Origin: Clostridium tagluense
Lineage (GTDB): Bacteria; Bacillota; Clostridia; Clostridiales; Clostridiaceae
Length of the DNA stretch: 64,000 bases
NCBI RefSeq assembly: GCF_003865095.1
Contig: NZ_BHYK01000017.1
Span: forward strand, 1 to 64,000
Direction: 5' to 3'
The first letter of the stretch is position 1; every line of letters begins with the position of its first letter. The notes under the pieces were generated by a model. The model saw nothing but the letters and a program-made list of their open reading frames with translations. It had not been told where the DNA came from and made no database searches. Positions 19,058-26,240 of this stretch are shown one piece after another. Position numbers and translations under genes: made by a program.

Positions 19058-20071
19058 ATGAATTATAAAGATGTTTTAAAAGAAGCTAAAGGGAATTTAA
19101 ATAAAAGTTGCAGAGTTTGCCCTATATGTAATGGAGTTGCTTGTGCTGGAGAGGTGCCTGGAATGGGCGGAAAAGGAACTGGAGATGCTTTTAAAATCAA
19201 TATAGAATCACTTAATGCTCATAAACTTAATATGAGGACCATACATGATGCGAAAAATCCTGATACATCCACAGAGTTATTTGGACGGAAAATGGATATG
19301 CCTGTGTTTGCGGCTCCGGTATCCGGCACTACATTAAATATGGGTGGTAAGTTTAGTGAAGAAGAGTATATATCTTGGATTATTAGTGGGTGCCTAGCAG
19401 GAGGGATTTCCCCAATGGTTGGAGATACTGCTGTAGATTCTTTTCTCACAACTAATCTTGACCAACTAGAAAAACAGGGTGGAAATGGAATCGCAATCAT
19501 AAAGCCTTGGGAAAATGCCTCAGTTATAGAAAAAATTAAATTAGCGGAAAAGGCAGGTGCATTTGCTATAGGTATGGATATAGATGCCTGTGGTCTTATT
19601 ACCTTGGCCCTGGCTGGCAAGCCAGTTATGCCTAAAAATGTACAAGAGATTAGAGAAATTGTTGAATCAACGAAACTTCCATTTATTCTTAAGGGAATAA
19701 TGACTGTAGATGAAGCAGAACTTGCAGTAGAAGCTGGAGTAGCTGCAATTGTAGTATCAAACCATGGAGGAAGAGTATTAGACCAAACTCCGGGTGTTGC
19801 AGATGTTCTCAAGGGAATTGCAAAAGCAGTTAAGGGAAAAGTAATTATTTTAGCTGATGGTGGAGTTCGTAGTGGTGCGGATATACTTAAAATGTTAGCA
19901 TTAGGTGCAGACGCAGTACTTATTGGTAGACCTTTTGTAGTAGCATCCTTTGGAGGTAAGGCAGAGGGTGTGAAATCTTACATTGATTTATTGAAAAGTG
20001 AATTAAAATCAGCAATGGTGCTGACAGGATGCAACTCTATAAAAAATGTTAATAAAAGAATTTTATATTAA
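19058..20071 (+). CDS. FMN-dependent alpha-hydroxy-acid dehydrogenase-like protein
   Basis: The 337-residue TIM-barrel flavoprotein is of the lactate oxidase/LldD family. The C-terminal barrel shows LKGIMTVDEAELAVEAGV (FMN-contacting Lys), VSNHGGRVLDQTP (catalytic His and substrate Arg), ILADGGVRSGADILKMLALGADAVLIGRPFV (FMN phosphate site). The N-terminus is unlike classic LldD: it has a cysteine cluster SCRVCPICNGVACAGEVPG, a form common in anaerobes. That suggests a metal or iron-sulfur site and a dehydrogenase rather than an oxidase. The substrate is not predictable. AAGGAGGAAGTAAG precedes ATG 19058. It is the last gene of the group starting at 13785. Confidence 0.88.
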   Translation: MNYKDVLKEAKGNLNKSCRVCPICNGVACAGEVPGMGGKGTGDAFKINIESLNAHKLNMRTIHDAKNPDTSTELFGRKMDMPVFAAPVSGTTLNMGGKFSEEEYISWIISGCLAGGISPMVGDTAVDSFLTTNLDQLEKQGGNGIAIIKPWENASVIEKIKLAEKAGAFAIGMDIDACGLITLALAGKPVMPKNVQEIREIVESTKLPFILKGIMTVDEAELAVEAGVAAIVVSNHGGRVLDQTPGVADVLKGIAKAVKGKVIILADGGVRSGADILKMLALGADAVLIGRPFVVASFGGKAEGVKSYIDLLKSELKSAMVLTGCNSIKNVNKRILY

Positions 20072-20080
20072 ATTTACACT

Positions 20081-20110
20081 AAAAGTCACTGAAATATTGT
20101 GACTTTTTTT
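20081..20110 (+). terminator. Terminator after the FMN enzyme gene
   Basis: AAAAGTCAC (20081-20089) pairs with GTGACTTTT (20099-20107) and runs into a seven-T tract. It ends the transcript from the U32-mutS2 group. Confidence 0.92.
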
Positions 20111-20140
20111 GAATTATTCCATTTCCTTTAGCAGGTTGAA

Positions 20141-20168
20141 TTGACAAAAAAAAATCATGTATTATACT
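20141..20168 (+). promoter_or_regulatory. Strong SigA promoter of glnA
   Basis: A perfect -35 TTGACA (20141-20146), a 16-bp A-rich spacer and -10 TATACT (20163-20168). Transcription would start near 20175, leaving a leader of about 45 nt with ribosome-binding site AGGGGG. Confidence 0.8.
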
Positions 20169-20220
20169 AAAATTATGAATATTTAAAATTTTTCTATAAA
20201 GATGCAGGGGGTTTTTATAA

Positions 20221-21651
20221 ATGTTTAATAATATTAGTCAAGTACAAGAGTTTATAAAACAAAATAATATTAAATTTATAGATTTTAAAGTAGTAACGTT
20301 ACCGGGGCGATGGAATCATTTAACTATACCTGTTGAGAGGCTATCAGAAAAGACTTTTTCTGAAGGAATAGGGTTTGATGGATCAAGTTATGGATACTCA
20401 ACTATAGAGGATTCAGATATGAGGTTTCTTCCTGACATGACCACAGCTTTTGTTGATCCATATTGCAAGATACCAACTTTAAGTATGATTGCAAATATGT
20501 ATACTCTTGGAAAAAATGAAGGAAGATTTTCTGGTGATCCGAGATTTATAGCTGAAAAAGCAGAAAAATATATGAGAGAACTGGGAATAGCTGATGAATA
20601 TGCAATAGGACCTGAATTTGAGTTTTATATATTTGATCACATAAATTATGAAGTTACAAGCCATCATCAAGAGGTTTTCATAGATTCTAAGCAAGCACCA
20701 TGGAATACCAATAACAAAGAAGAAAATTTTGGATACAAAGCACCTTTCCAAAAAAGTTACCATTTAGGTTTACCTTATGATCTTAATAATGATTTAAGAA
20801 GTGAAATATGTTTAAAACTCGAAGAGATGGGCATAGCCGTGAAATATCATCATCATGAGGTGGGATCCGCGGGGCAACTTGAGGTAGAGGTTGAACTAGG
20901 TGAAATGACTAAAATGGCTGATGCTACAATGATGGCAAAGCACCTAATTAAAAATGAAGCAGTTGCTCACGGAAAAACAGCTACTTTTATGCCTAAACCA
21001 TTATTTGGAGAAGCAGGAAGTGGAATGCATGTTCATATGCTCTTAAGAAAAAATGGAAAAAACCTTTTCTTTGATGAAAATGGATATTCTCAAATGAGTG
21101 AAACTGCTCTATATTTTATTGGTGGAATATTAAAGCATTCTAAAGCGTTACTTGCATTTACTAATCCCTCAACTAATTCATATAAAAGATTAGTACCAGG
21201 CTTTGAAGCACCGGTATCAATTTGTTTTGCTACAGGAAATAGAAGTGCAGTAATAAGAATCCCAGGATATATTAAAGATCCTGAAGCTAGAAGATTTGAA
21301 TTTAGACCATCAGATGCTACAGCAAACCCATACTTAGCATATTCTGCAATACTTATGGCTGGTATTGATGGTATTGAAAATAAAATTAATCCTACAGTTG
21401 AAGGTTTCGGACCATACGATGTAAACGTTTTTGATTTGCCCGAGGAAGAAAGAAATAAAATTGAGACCTTGCCAAGATCTTTAGATGAAGCTCTTGAAGA
21501 ACTTAAAAAAGATTCTAGCTTCTTATTAAAAGGCAACGTATTTGATGAGCATTTTATTAATACCTGGATTAAGTTTAAATATGAAAAGGAAATAAAAAAG
21601 GTAATTCCAGTTCCGTCACCAATAGAATTTCAATTGTATTATGATTTATAA
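20221..21651 (+). CDS. glnA: Glutamine synthetase, type I
   Basis: The 476-residue enzyme makes glutamine from glutamate, ammonia and ATP in the cytoplasm as a dodecamer. It has the beta-grasp motif GIGFDGSSYGYS, the metal-binding signature IGPEFEFYIFD, the ammonia/metal region HHHEVGSAGQLEVEV, the ATP-binding loop KPLFGEAGSGMHVHM, NRSAVIRIP and RRFEFRPSDATANPYLA. The end EFQLYYDL resembles the long GS-I beta form. At the place of the adenylylated Tyr of enteric GS (NLYDLPPEE) this protein has Phe (NVFDLPEEE), so that control cannot operate. It has its own TTGACA/TATACT promoter. Confidence 0.96.
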   Translation: MFNNISQVQEFIKQNNIKFIDFKVVTLPGRWNHLTIPVERLSEKTFSEGIGFDGSSYGYSTIEDSDMRFLPDMTTAFVDPYCKIPTLSMIANMYTLGKNEGRFSGDPRFIAEKAEKYMRELGIADEYAIGPEFEFYIFDHINYEVTSHHQEVFIDSKQAPWNTNNKEENFGYKAPFQKSYHLGLPYDLNNDLRSEICLKLEEMGIAVKYHHHEVGSAGQLEVEVELGEMTKMADATMMAKHLIKNEAVAHGKTATFMPKPLFGEAGSGMHVHMLLRKNGKNLFFDENGYSQMSETALYFIGGILKHSKALLAFTNPSTNSYKRLVPGFEAPVSICFATGNRSAVIRIPGYIKDPEARRFEFRPSDATANPYLAYSAILMAGIDGIENKINPTVEGFGPYDVNVFDLPEEERNKIETLPRSLDEALEELKKDSSFLLKGNVFDEHFINTWIKFKYEKEIKKVIPVPSPIEFQLYYDL

Positions 21652-21719
21652 TTTCTAATAGTAAAGATTAAGTAAGTGAGTAATTAGTATTATGTATGTT
21701 AAGAGAAAGGGGTTAAATC

Positions 21720-22616
21720 ATGATTAAAAGACTTGATGAGTTGATAGAACTTGCTATAGGTAAAGAAAAAAAAATATTATCAGTAGCTGTAGCACAAGAT
21801 AGCATAGTTTTAAAGGCGGTAGTAGAAGCAGTTAAACTACAAATTGTTGATGCCATATTAGTTGGTGATGAAGATAAAATAGTGGAAATTGCACTAAGTC
21901 AAAATTTAAATCTTGAAAATATTAAAATTGTAAATGAGAAAAACATAATAAAAGCTGCAGCAAAAGCAGTAGAACTTGTATCCAGTGGTGAGGCTCATTT
22001 CATCATGAAAGGGATGCTTGGTACTTCTGATTTATTAAAAGCAGTGTTAAACAAAGAAGCCAACTTAAGAGGCAAAGGACTTTTGTCACATGTTATGGTT
22101 TATGATGTACCTGCTTACCACAAATTATTGTTTTTAACTGATGGAGGCATGGTTACTTGTCCTGAACTTAAAGAAAAAATTGAAATAATTAATAATGCAG
22201 TAGATGTGGCACATGCTTTGCAAATAGATATTCCAAAGGTTGCACCTGTTTGCGCGGTGGAAGTTATTAATCCTTCAATGCAGGCAACGGTAGATGCTGC
22301 GGCACTATCACTAATGAATAAAAGAGGGCAAATAAAAGGTTGTTTAATTGATGGGCCTTTGGGGCTAGACAATGCAATCTCAAAAGAGGCTGCAGAGCAT
22401 AAGGGTATTATTAGCGATGTAGCTGGTGATAGTGACATTTTACTGGTACCAAATATAGAAGCTGGAAACTTTTTAGGTAAATCTCTTACGTATTTTGCAA
22501 AAGCTGAAAGTGCGGGCATTATAGTAGGAGCAAAATGTCCAGTAGTATTGGTTTCCAGAGCTGATAGTGCAAAATCTAAATTATATTCTATAGCTCTTGG
22601 GGCAGTGGTAGTTTAA
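21720..22616 (+). CDS. ptb: Phosphate butyryltransferase-type phosphotransacylase
   Basis: The 298-residue protein converts an acyl-CoA plus phosphate to an acyl-phosphate plus CoA. It has the PTA/PTB family segments ILVGDEDKI, FIMKGMLGTSDLLKAVLNKE, the LLFLTDGGMVTCPELKEK region, IDGPLGLDNAIS and VPNIEAGNFLGKSLTYFA. Length is typical of Ptb. No butyrate kinase gene follows; instead iorAB is next in the same direction. The local substrate may therefore be an aryl- or branched-chain acyl-CoA from amino-acid fermentation (inference). GAGAAAGGGG precedes ATG 21720. Three 45-bp hairpin repeats begin 5 bp after its stop. Confidence 0.9.
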   Translation: MIKRLDELIELAIGKEKKILSVAVAQDSIVLKAVVEAVKLQIVDAILVGDEDKIVEIALSQNLNLENIKIVNEKNIIKAAAKAVELVSSGEAHFIMKGMLGTSDLLKAVLNKEANLRGKGLLSHVMVYDVPAYHKLLFLTDGGMVTCPELKEKIEIINNAVDVAHALQIDIPKVAPVCAVEVINPSMQATVDAAALSLMNKRGQIKGCLIDGPLGLDNAISKEAAEHKGIISDVAGDSDILLVPNIEAGNFLGKSLTYFAKAESAGIIVGAKCPVVLVSRADSAKSKLYSIALGAVVV

Positions 22617-22621
22617 AAAAT

Positions 22622-22756
22622 AAGGTGTTTAACATTTAATAATTGTTAAGTGCTCATGGGGAATACAAGAGGTTCAACAATTAATAATTGTTGAGTACTT
22701 ATGAGAAAGGCAAGGGGCTCAACAATTGATAATTGTTGAGTGCCCATAAGTAATAC
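22622..22756 (+). repeat. Three tandem 45-bp hairpin repeats between ptb and iorA
   Basis: Units 22622-22666, 22667-22711 and 22712-22756 have an exact 45-bp period. Each starts AAGGTG, AAGAGG or AAGGGG and folds into a hairpin, best seen in unit 3: TCAACAATT, a GAT loop, AATTGTTGA, with outer GGGC/GCCC. Stem positions covary: TTAACA/TGTTAA in unit 1 becomes TCAACA/TGTTGA in units 2 and 3, and outer AGGT/ACTT in unit 2 is GGGC/GCCC in unit 3. No T-run follows any copy. The next period begins at 22757 with AAGGGGG, the ribosome-binding site of iorA. Confidence 0.9.
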
Positions 22757-22772
22757 AAGGGGGATATAATAT

Positions 22773-24539
22773 ATGAAAAAAATAATAATGTCAGGTAATG
22801 AAGCAATTGCAAGAGGTGCTTATGAAGCTGGATGCCATATAGCTTCAGCTTATCCAGGAACACCTAGTACAGAAATACTAGAAAATTTCGCGAAATATGA
22901 AGGTGTTTATGCAGAATGGGCACCTAATGAAAAAGTAGCATTCGAAGTCGCATCCGGTGCATCTATTGGTGGAGCAAGAACACTCACTACTATGAAGCAT
23001 GTAGGATTAAATGTAGCTGCGGACCCTTTATTTACAATGGCTTATGAAGGCGTTAACGGAGGATTTGTTGTGGTTACAGCAGATGACCCTGGAATGCATT
23101 CCTCTCAAAATGAGCAGGATAATAGATACTATGCACCACATGCTAAAGTAGCAATGGTAGAGCCATCTGATTCACAAGAATGCTTAGACTATATGAGAGC
23201 AGCTTATGAAATTAGTGAAAAATTTGATACGCTTGTCTTATTTAGAGTTACTACAAGAGTATGTCATTCTAAATCTGCACTAGAACTTGGAGAAAAAAAA
23301 TCAGTAGAAGTTAAACCTTACGAAAAGAATATTAAGAAGTACATTATGACGCCAGCGCATTCAAAATCTAAACATTATGAAGTAGAAGAAAGATTAGATG
23401 CACTAAGAAAATACTCTAATACTTCACCTTTAAACAGAATAGAAATGGGAGATCCTAAAATAGGAATAATCACCAGTGGTATTTCTTATCAATACTCTAA
23501 AGAAGTTTTTGGAGATAGTGCTTGCTACTTAAAAATAGGAATGAGTTATCCTCTTCCAGATGAGATGATTAGAGAATTTGCAGCTAAGGTTGAAAAACTA
23601 TATATAATAGAAGAGAATGACCCATATTTAGAAACTGAAATAAAAGCAATGGGAATTGAATGCATAGGAAAAGAAGTAATTCCTATTTGTGATGAATTAA
23701 ACCCTGACATCGTAAGAAAGGCTATTATAGGTGAAGTTAATGACATTACTTATAAAACAGATGTACAAGCTCCATCAAGACCACCAGTATTATGCCCAGG
23801 TTGCCCACATAGAGGAATCTTTTATGAAGTATCTAAATATAAAGATATAATATCATCTGGTGATATAGGATGCTATACACTAGGCATGGTAGCACCTCTT
23901 AGTGTAACAGATACAGTTATATGTATGGGTGCTTCAATTTCAGCAGGTACAGGAATTGAAAGAGCCAATATGGTTGCCAGCAGAGATGATAAAAAAGTTT
24001 TTGCTTTTATTGGAGACTCAACTTTCTTCCATTCAGGAATAACAGGGCTTATAAATGCAGTTTATAATAATACCCCGATAGTTACTTGTATTTTGGATAA
24101 TAGAATTACTGGTATGACAGGACATCAAGAAAATCCTGGTACAGGAAAAACCCTTCAAGGAACTCCCGCACCTATGATTGATATTGAACAGTTAGTTCTT
24201 GCCTGTGGTATTAAAGCAGAAAATATAAGAGTAGTAGATCCATATAAACTAGATGAGACTAAGAGTGCAGTGAAAGAAGCACATGGTAGCACAGAGCCCT
24301 TTGTAATCATTACAAAACAACCTTGTGCATTAATTAAGGATGTACTTAAAGCTAGAGCGGGAATTAAATGTGTTATTGATCAAGAAAAATGTAAAAAATG
24401 CAATGCCTGTTTAAAAATAGGCTGTCCGGCGATAAAATTCCAAAATGGAGCTGTAACTATAGACGCTACTATGTGTAATGGCTGCGGAATATGTATGCAG
24501 GTATGTCCATTTAAAGCTATAGAAAAGGTTGGTGAATAA
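22773..24539 (+). CDS. iorA: Indolepyruvate ferredoxin oxidoreductase, alpha subunit
   Basis: The 588-residue subunit, with IorB, decarboxylates aryl-pyruvates from aromatic amino acids to aryl-acetyl-CoA, reducing ferredoxin. It has the N-terminal pyrimidine-binding domain (GNEAIARGAYEAG, AYPGTPSTEILE) and a TPP-binding domain with CPGCPHRGIF, SSGDIGCYTLG and AFIGDSTFFHSGITG. Two C-terminal [4Fe-4S] clusters lie in CKKCNACLKIGCP and CNGCGICMQVCP. Length fits the family. The ribosome-binding site AGGGGG (22758-22763) is the first part of what would be a fourth 45-bp repeat unit, so the repeats may affect its translation. iorB begins 2 bp after its stop. Confidence 0.96.
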   Translation: MKKIIMSGNEAIARGAYEAGCHIASAYPGTPSTEILENFAKYEGVYAEWAPNEKVAFEVASGASIGGARTLTTMKHVGLNVAADPLFTMAYEGVNGGFVVVTADDPGMHSSQNEQDNRYYAPHAKVAMVEPSDSQECLDYMRAAYEISEKFDTLVLFRVTTRVCHSKSALELGEKKSVEVKPYEKNIKKYIMTPAHSKSKHYEVEERLDALRKYSNTSPLNRIEMGDPKIGIITSGISYQYSKEVFGDSACYLKIGMSYPLPDEMIREFAAKVEKLYIIEENDPYLETEIKAMGIECIGKEVIPICDELNPDIVRKAIIGEVNDITYKTDVQAPSRPPVLCPGCPHRGIFYEVSKYKDIISSGDIGCYTLGMVAPLSVTDTVICMGASISAGTGIERANMVASRDDKKVFAFIGDSTFFHSGITGLINAVYNNTPIVTCILDNRITGMTGHQENPGTGKTLQGTPAPMIDIEQLVLACGIKAENIRVVDPYKLDETKSAVKEAHGSTEPFVIITKQPCALIKDVLKARAGIKCVIDQEKCKKCNACLKIGCPAIKFQNGAVTIDATMCNGCGICMQVCPFKAIEKVGE

Positions 24540-24541
24540 TT

Positions 24542-25120
24542 ATGCGCGAAAATAAAAATGTATTATTTGTAGGTGTAGGTGGACAAGGAACTATTCTAGC
24601 ATCTAAAATTTTGACAGAAGGACTTTTAAAAAGTGGATATGATGTAAAAATGTCAGAAGTTCACGGCATGGCTCAAAGAGGTGGAAGTGTTACGACACAA
24701 GTAAGATTTGGAGAGAAAATTTATTCACCTCTAATAGAAAAAGGTAAAGTAGATGTAATAGTATCCTTCGAAAAAAGTGAAGCAGCTAGATATTTGCCTT
24801 ATTTAAAGAAAGATGGTTATATGGTAGTAAATGATTATGAAATATATCCTATACCAGTTTTAATAGGTAAAGAAAAATATCCTGAAAATGTAAATGAAAG
24901 ATTAGGTGACGTAGTTAATAACATAATAGTTATTAATGCAGCTGAAATCGCTAAAAATCTTGGGAATATTAAAGCCCAAAATGTAGTTTTACTAGGAGCA
25001 CTAATTAAAGTGCTTAAATTAGAAGATATAAACTGGGAAGAAGTTATTAGTGATATAGTACCTCCTAAAGCTGTAGAAATAAACAAGAAGGCATTTAGTG
25101 CAGGTATGGATGTTCAATAA
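24542..25120 (+). CDS. iorB: Indolepyruvate ferredoxin oxidoreductase, beta subunit
   Basis: The 192-residue gamma/beta-type 2-oxoacid oxidoreductase subunit partners IorA. It carries the family start NVLFVGVGGQGTILASKIL, SEVHGMAQRGGSVTTQVR, and an acidic C-terminal half ending in DIVPPKAVEINKKAF. Its close spacing behind iorA indicates coupled translation and a 1:1 complex. A strong terminator follows at 25148. Confidence 0.95.
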   Translation: MRENKNVLFVGVGGQGTILASKILTEGLLKSGYDVKMSEVHGMAQRGGSVTTQVRFGEKIYSPLIEKGKVDVIVSFEKSEAARYLPYLKKDGYMVVNDYEIYPIPVLIGKEKYPENVNERLGDVVNNIIVINAAEIAKNLGNIKAQNVVLLGALIKVLKLEDINWEEVISDIVPPKAVEINKKAFSAGMDVQ

Positions 25121-25147
25121 TTAACGGTGTAACTTTAGTGAATTTTT

Positions 25148-25193
25148 AATAAGAAATAGGGGCTTTGGGTTAAAGCTCTTGTTTCTTATTTTT
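25148..25193 (+). terminator. Terminator after iorB
   Basis: AATAAGAAA (25148-25156) pairs with TTTCTTATT (25182-25190), with an inner GGGGCTTT/AAAGCTCT stem and a following TTT. Confidence 0.85.
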
Positions 25194-25268
25194 CATTGTA
25201 ATTTACTTAATAATGCAAATATATATTTTAAATTGCGCACTAAGCAGAAAATAGTATATTTTTGTGGG

Positions 25269-25283
25269 ATATTTCTGAAAATT
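25269..25283 (+). promoter_or_regulatory. Possible CodY box
   Basis: ATATTTCTGAAAATT differs from the CodY consensus AATTTTCWGAAAATT at two positions. It overlaps the region just upstream of the -10 box at 25287, where bound CodY would block RNA polymerase. Confidence 0.35.
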
Positions 25284-25292
25284 TGATATAAT
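25284..25292 (+). promoter_or_regulatory. Extended -10 promoter of the gene at 25376
   Basis: TGATATAAT is a perfect TGn extended -10 (TATAAT at 25287-25292). Transcription would start near 25299, giving a leader of about 77 nt that is noticeably more GC-rich than the surrounding spacer. Confidence 0.55.
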
Positions 25293-25375
25293 ATAAATAA
25301 AGGTTCTACACCAGAGAGCGATAAGAGGCAAAATAATTGTTTCGTGCTCCAGAGGACTACGAGGGGGAAATAAAA

Positions 25376-26221
25376 ATGCCAATATACTCACCAGCATCTA
25401 AAGAAATATTAGAAATTATAAAACAATATACAAAAAAAGGTGAAGTCGTTAAGATATTTGACCCTTTAGAATATAATAATATATTATATAGAGAAATTAC
25501 ATTTTCTAAAAAACTATTTAGAAATTTTCGAAAAGAAAATTTGGGGTATCTTTATATTAATGAAAAAAATGAAATCGTAAATGAAAAATCATTACAAGAA
25601 AGACTGGCAAAACTAGCCTATTTTTCAGATGTATTTTATAATACAGAAAGCAGAATTTGTATAGTAAATGCATTTCAAGAGGATGGTGCAATTGAAAAGG
25701 ATAAGAAGGATTATAAATTAGTGGAGGCGGGTTTAGATTTCTTAACTAAAGAAGGAATTGTGGACTCAGAACAAGTAAAACAAGTTGTTATTAAATTGCC
25801 TAGTGTTAGAAAAAATAACAATGCGGTTTTAAAACAACTTATGGCTAAAGCAGGTGAGTATAAAACAGAAAAAAAATATTTTAATGCACATATGCTAGAA
25901 GAACTATTACCGATATATAGAGAGGCTTTAAGCATAAATCTACAAAAGATAAAATTGATAGACTCTGGAAGTGGATGTTATTCAAATATTAAAAAAACTG
26001 CAGAAAAAAAGAGAAAACAGATGTCCATTAGATTTAATCATAAACTAACGCAGCCATTAATGAAGATAAGTTATATGATGGGGTATTTTAATAAATTGGT
26101 TGATACTTGCATTATCATAAGTAAAATGTCAGACACTGAATATTTTAAGTACTTAGGCACTATTGAAAAAGAAAACATTGATTATAGAGTAAATTTAAAT
26201 AGAAGCAAAAAGAACTCCTAA
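25376..26221 (+). CDS. Uncharacterised protein, 281 residues
   Basis: I do not recognise the family. The protein is soluble-looking: no signal peptide, no membrane helix, basic C-terminal third (KKTAEKKRKQMSIRFNHK). It begins MPIYSPASKEILEIIKQYTK and has a central helical part. ATG 25376 has GAGGGGGAAATAAAA upstream; an in-frame TTG at 25337 lacks a ribosome-binding site. It has its own promoter, a possible CodY box, an unusual leader and a shared terminator, so it is a real single-gene unit. The CodY-like site would suggest a role tied to nutrient limitation, but that is only inference. Confidence 0.7.
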   Translation: MPIYSPASKEILEIIKQYTKKGEVVKIFDPLEYNNILYREITFSKKLFRNFRKENLGYLYINEKNEIVNEKSLQERLAKLAYFSDVFYNTESRICIVNAFQEDGAIEKDKKDYKLVEAGLDFLTKEGIVDSEQVKQVVIKLPSVRKNNNAVLKQLMAKAGEYKTEKKYFNAHMLEELLPIYREALSINLQKIKLIDSGSGCYSNIKKTAEKKRKQMSIRFNHKLTQPLMKISYMMGYFNKLVDTCIIISKMSDTEYFKYLGTIEKENIDYRVNLNRSKKNS

Positions 26222-26236
26222 TTTGGAGTTCTTTTT
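26207..26236. terminator. Bidirectional terminator at 26.2 kb
   Basis: AAAAAGAACTCC (26207-26218) pairs with GGAGTTCTTTTT (26225-26236). The stem overlaps the 3' end of the gene at 25376 and faces the convergent decarboxylase gene, so it can serve both. Confidence 0.9.
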
Positions 26237-26240
26237 ACAT

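Noticed and set aside
19219-19812. 197-codon minus-strand open frame inside the FMN enzyme gene
   Set aside because: It is a frame shadow of a strongly conserved gene, with no ribosome-binding site and no recognisable protein features.
22622-22756. CRISPR array
   Set aside because: The three 45-bp units are directly abutting with no unique spacers, vary among themselves and have no cas genes nearby.
22622-22756. Tandem intrinsic terminators
   Set aside because: None of the three hairpins is followed by a T-run on the plus strand, and iorA needs read-through or a promoter of its own.
25300-25375. Known riboswitch (preQ1, guanidine or T-box)
   Set aside because: GGTTCTA, ACACC and ACGAGG fragments looked suggestive, but the ordered conserved core of none of these classes can be traced, and the downstream gene does not fit.
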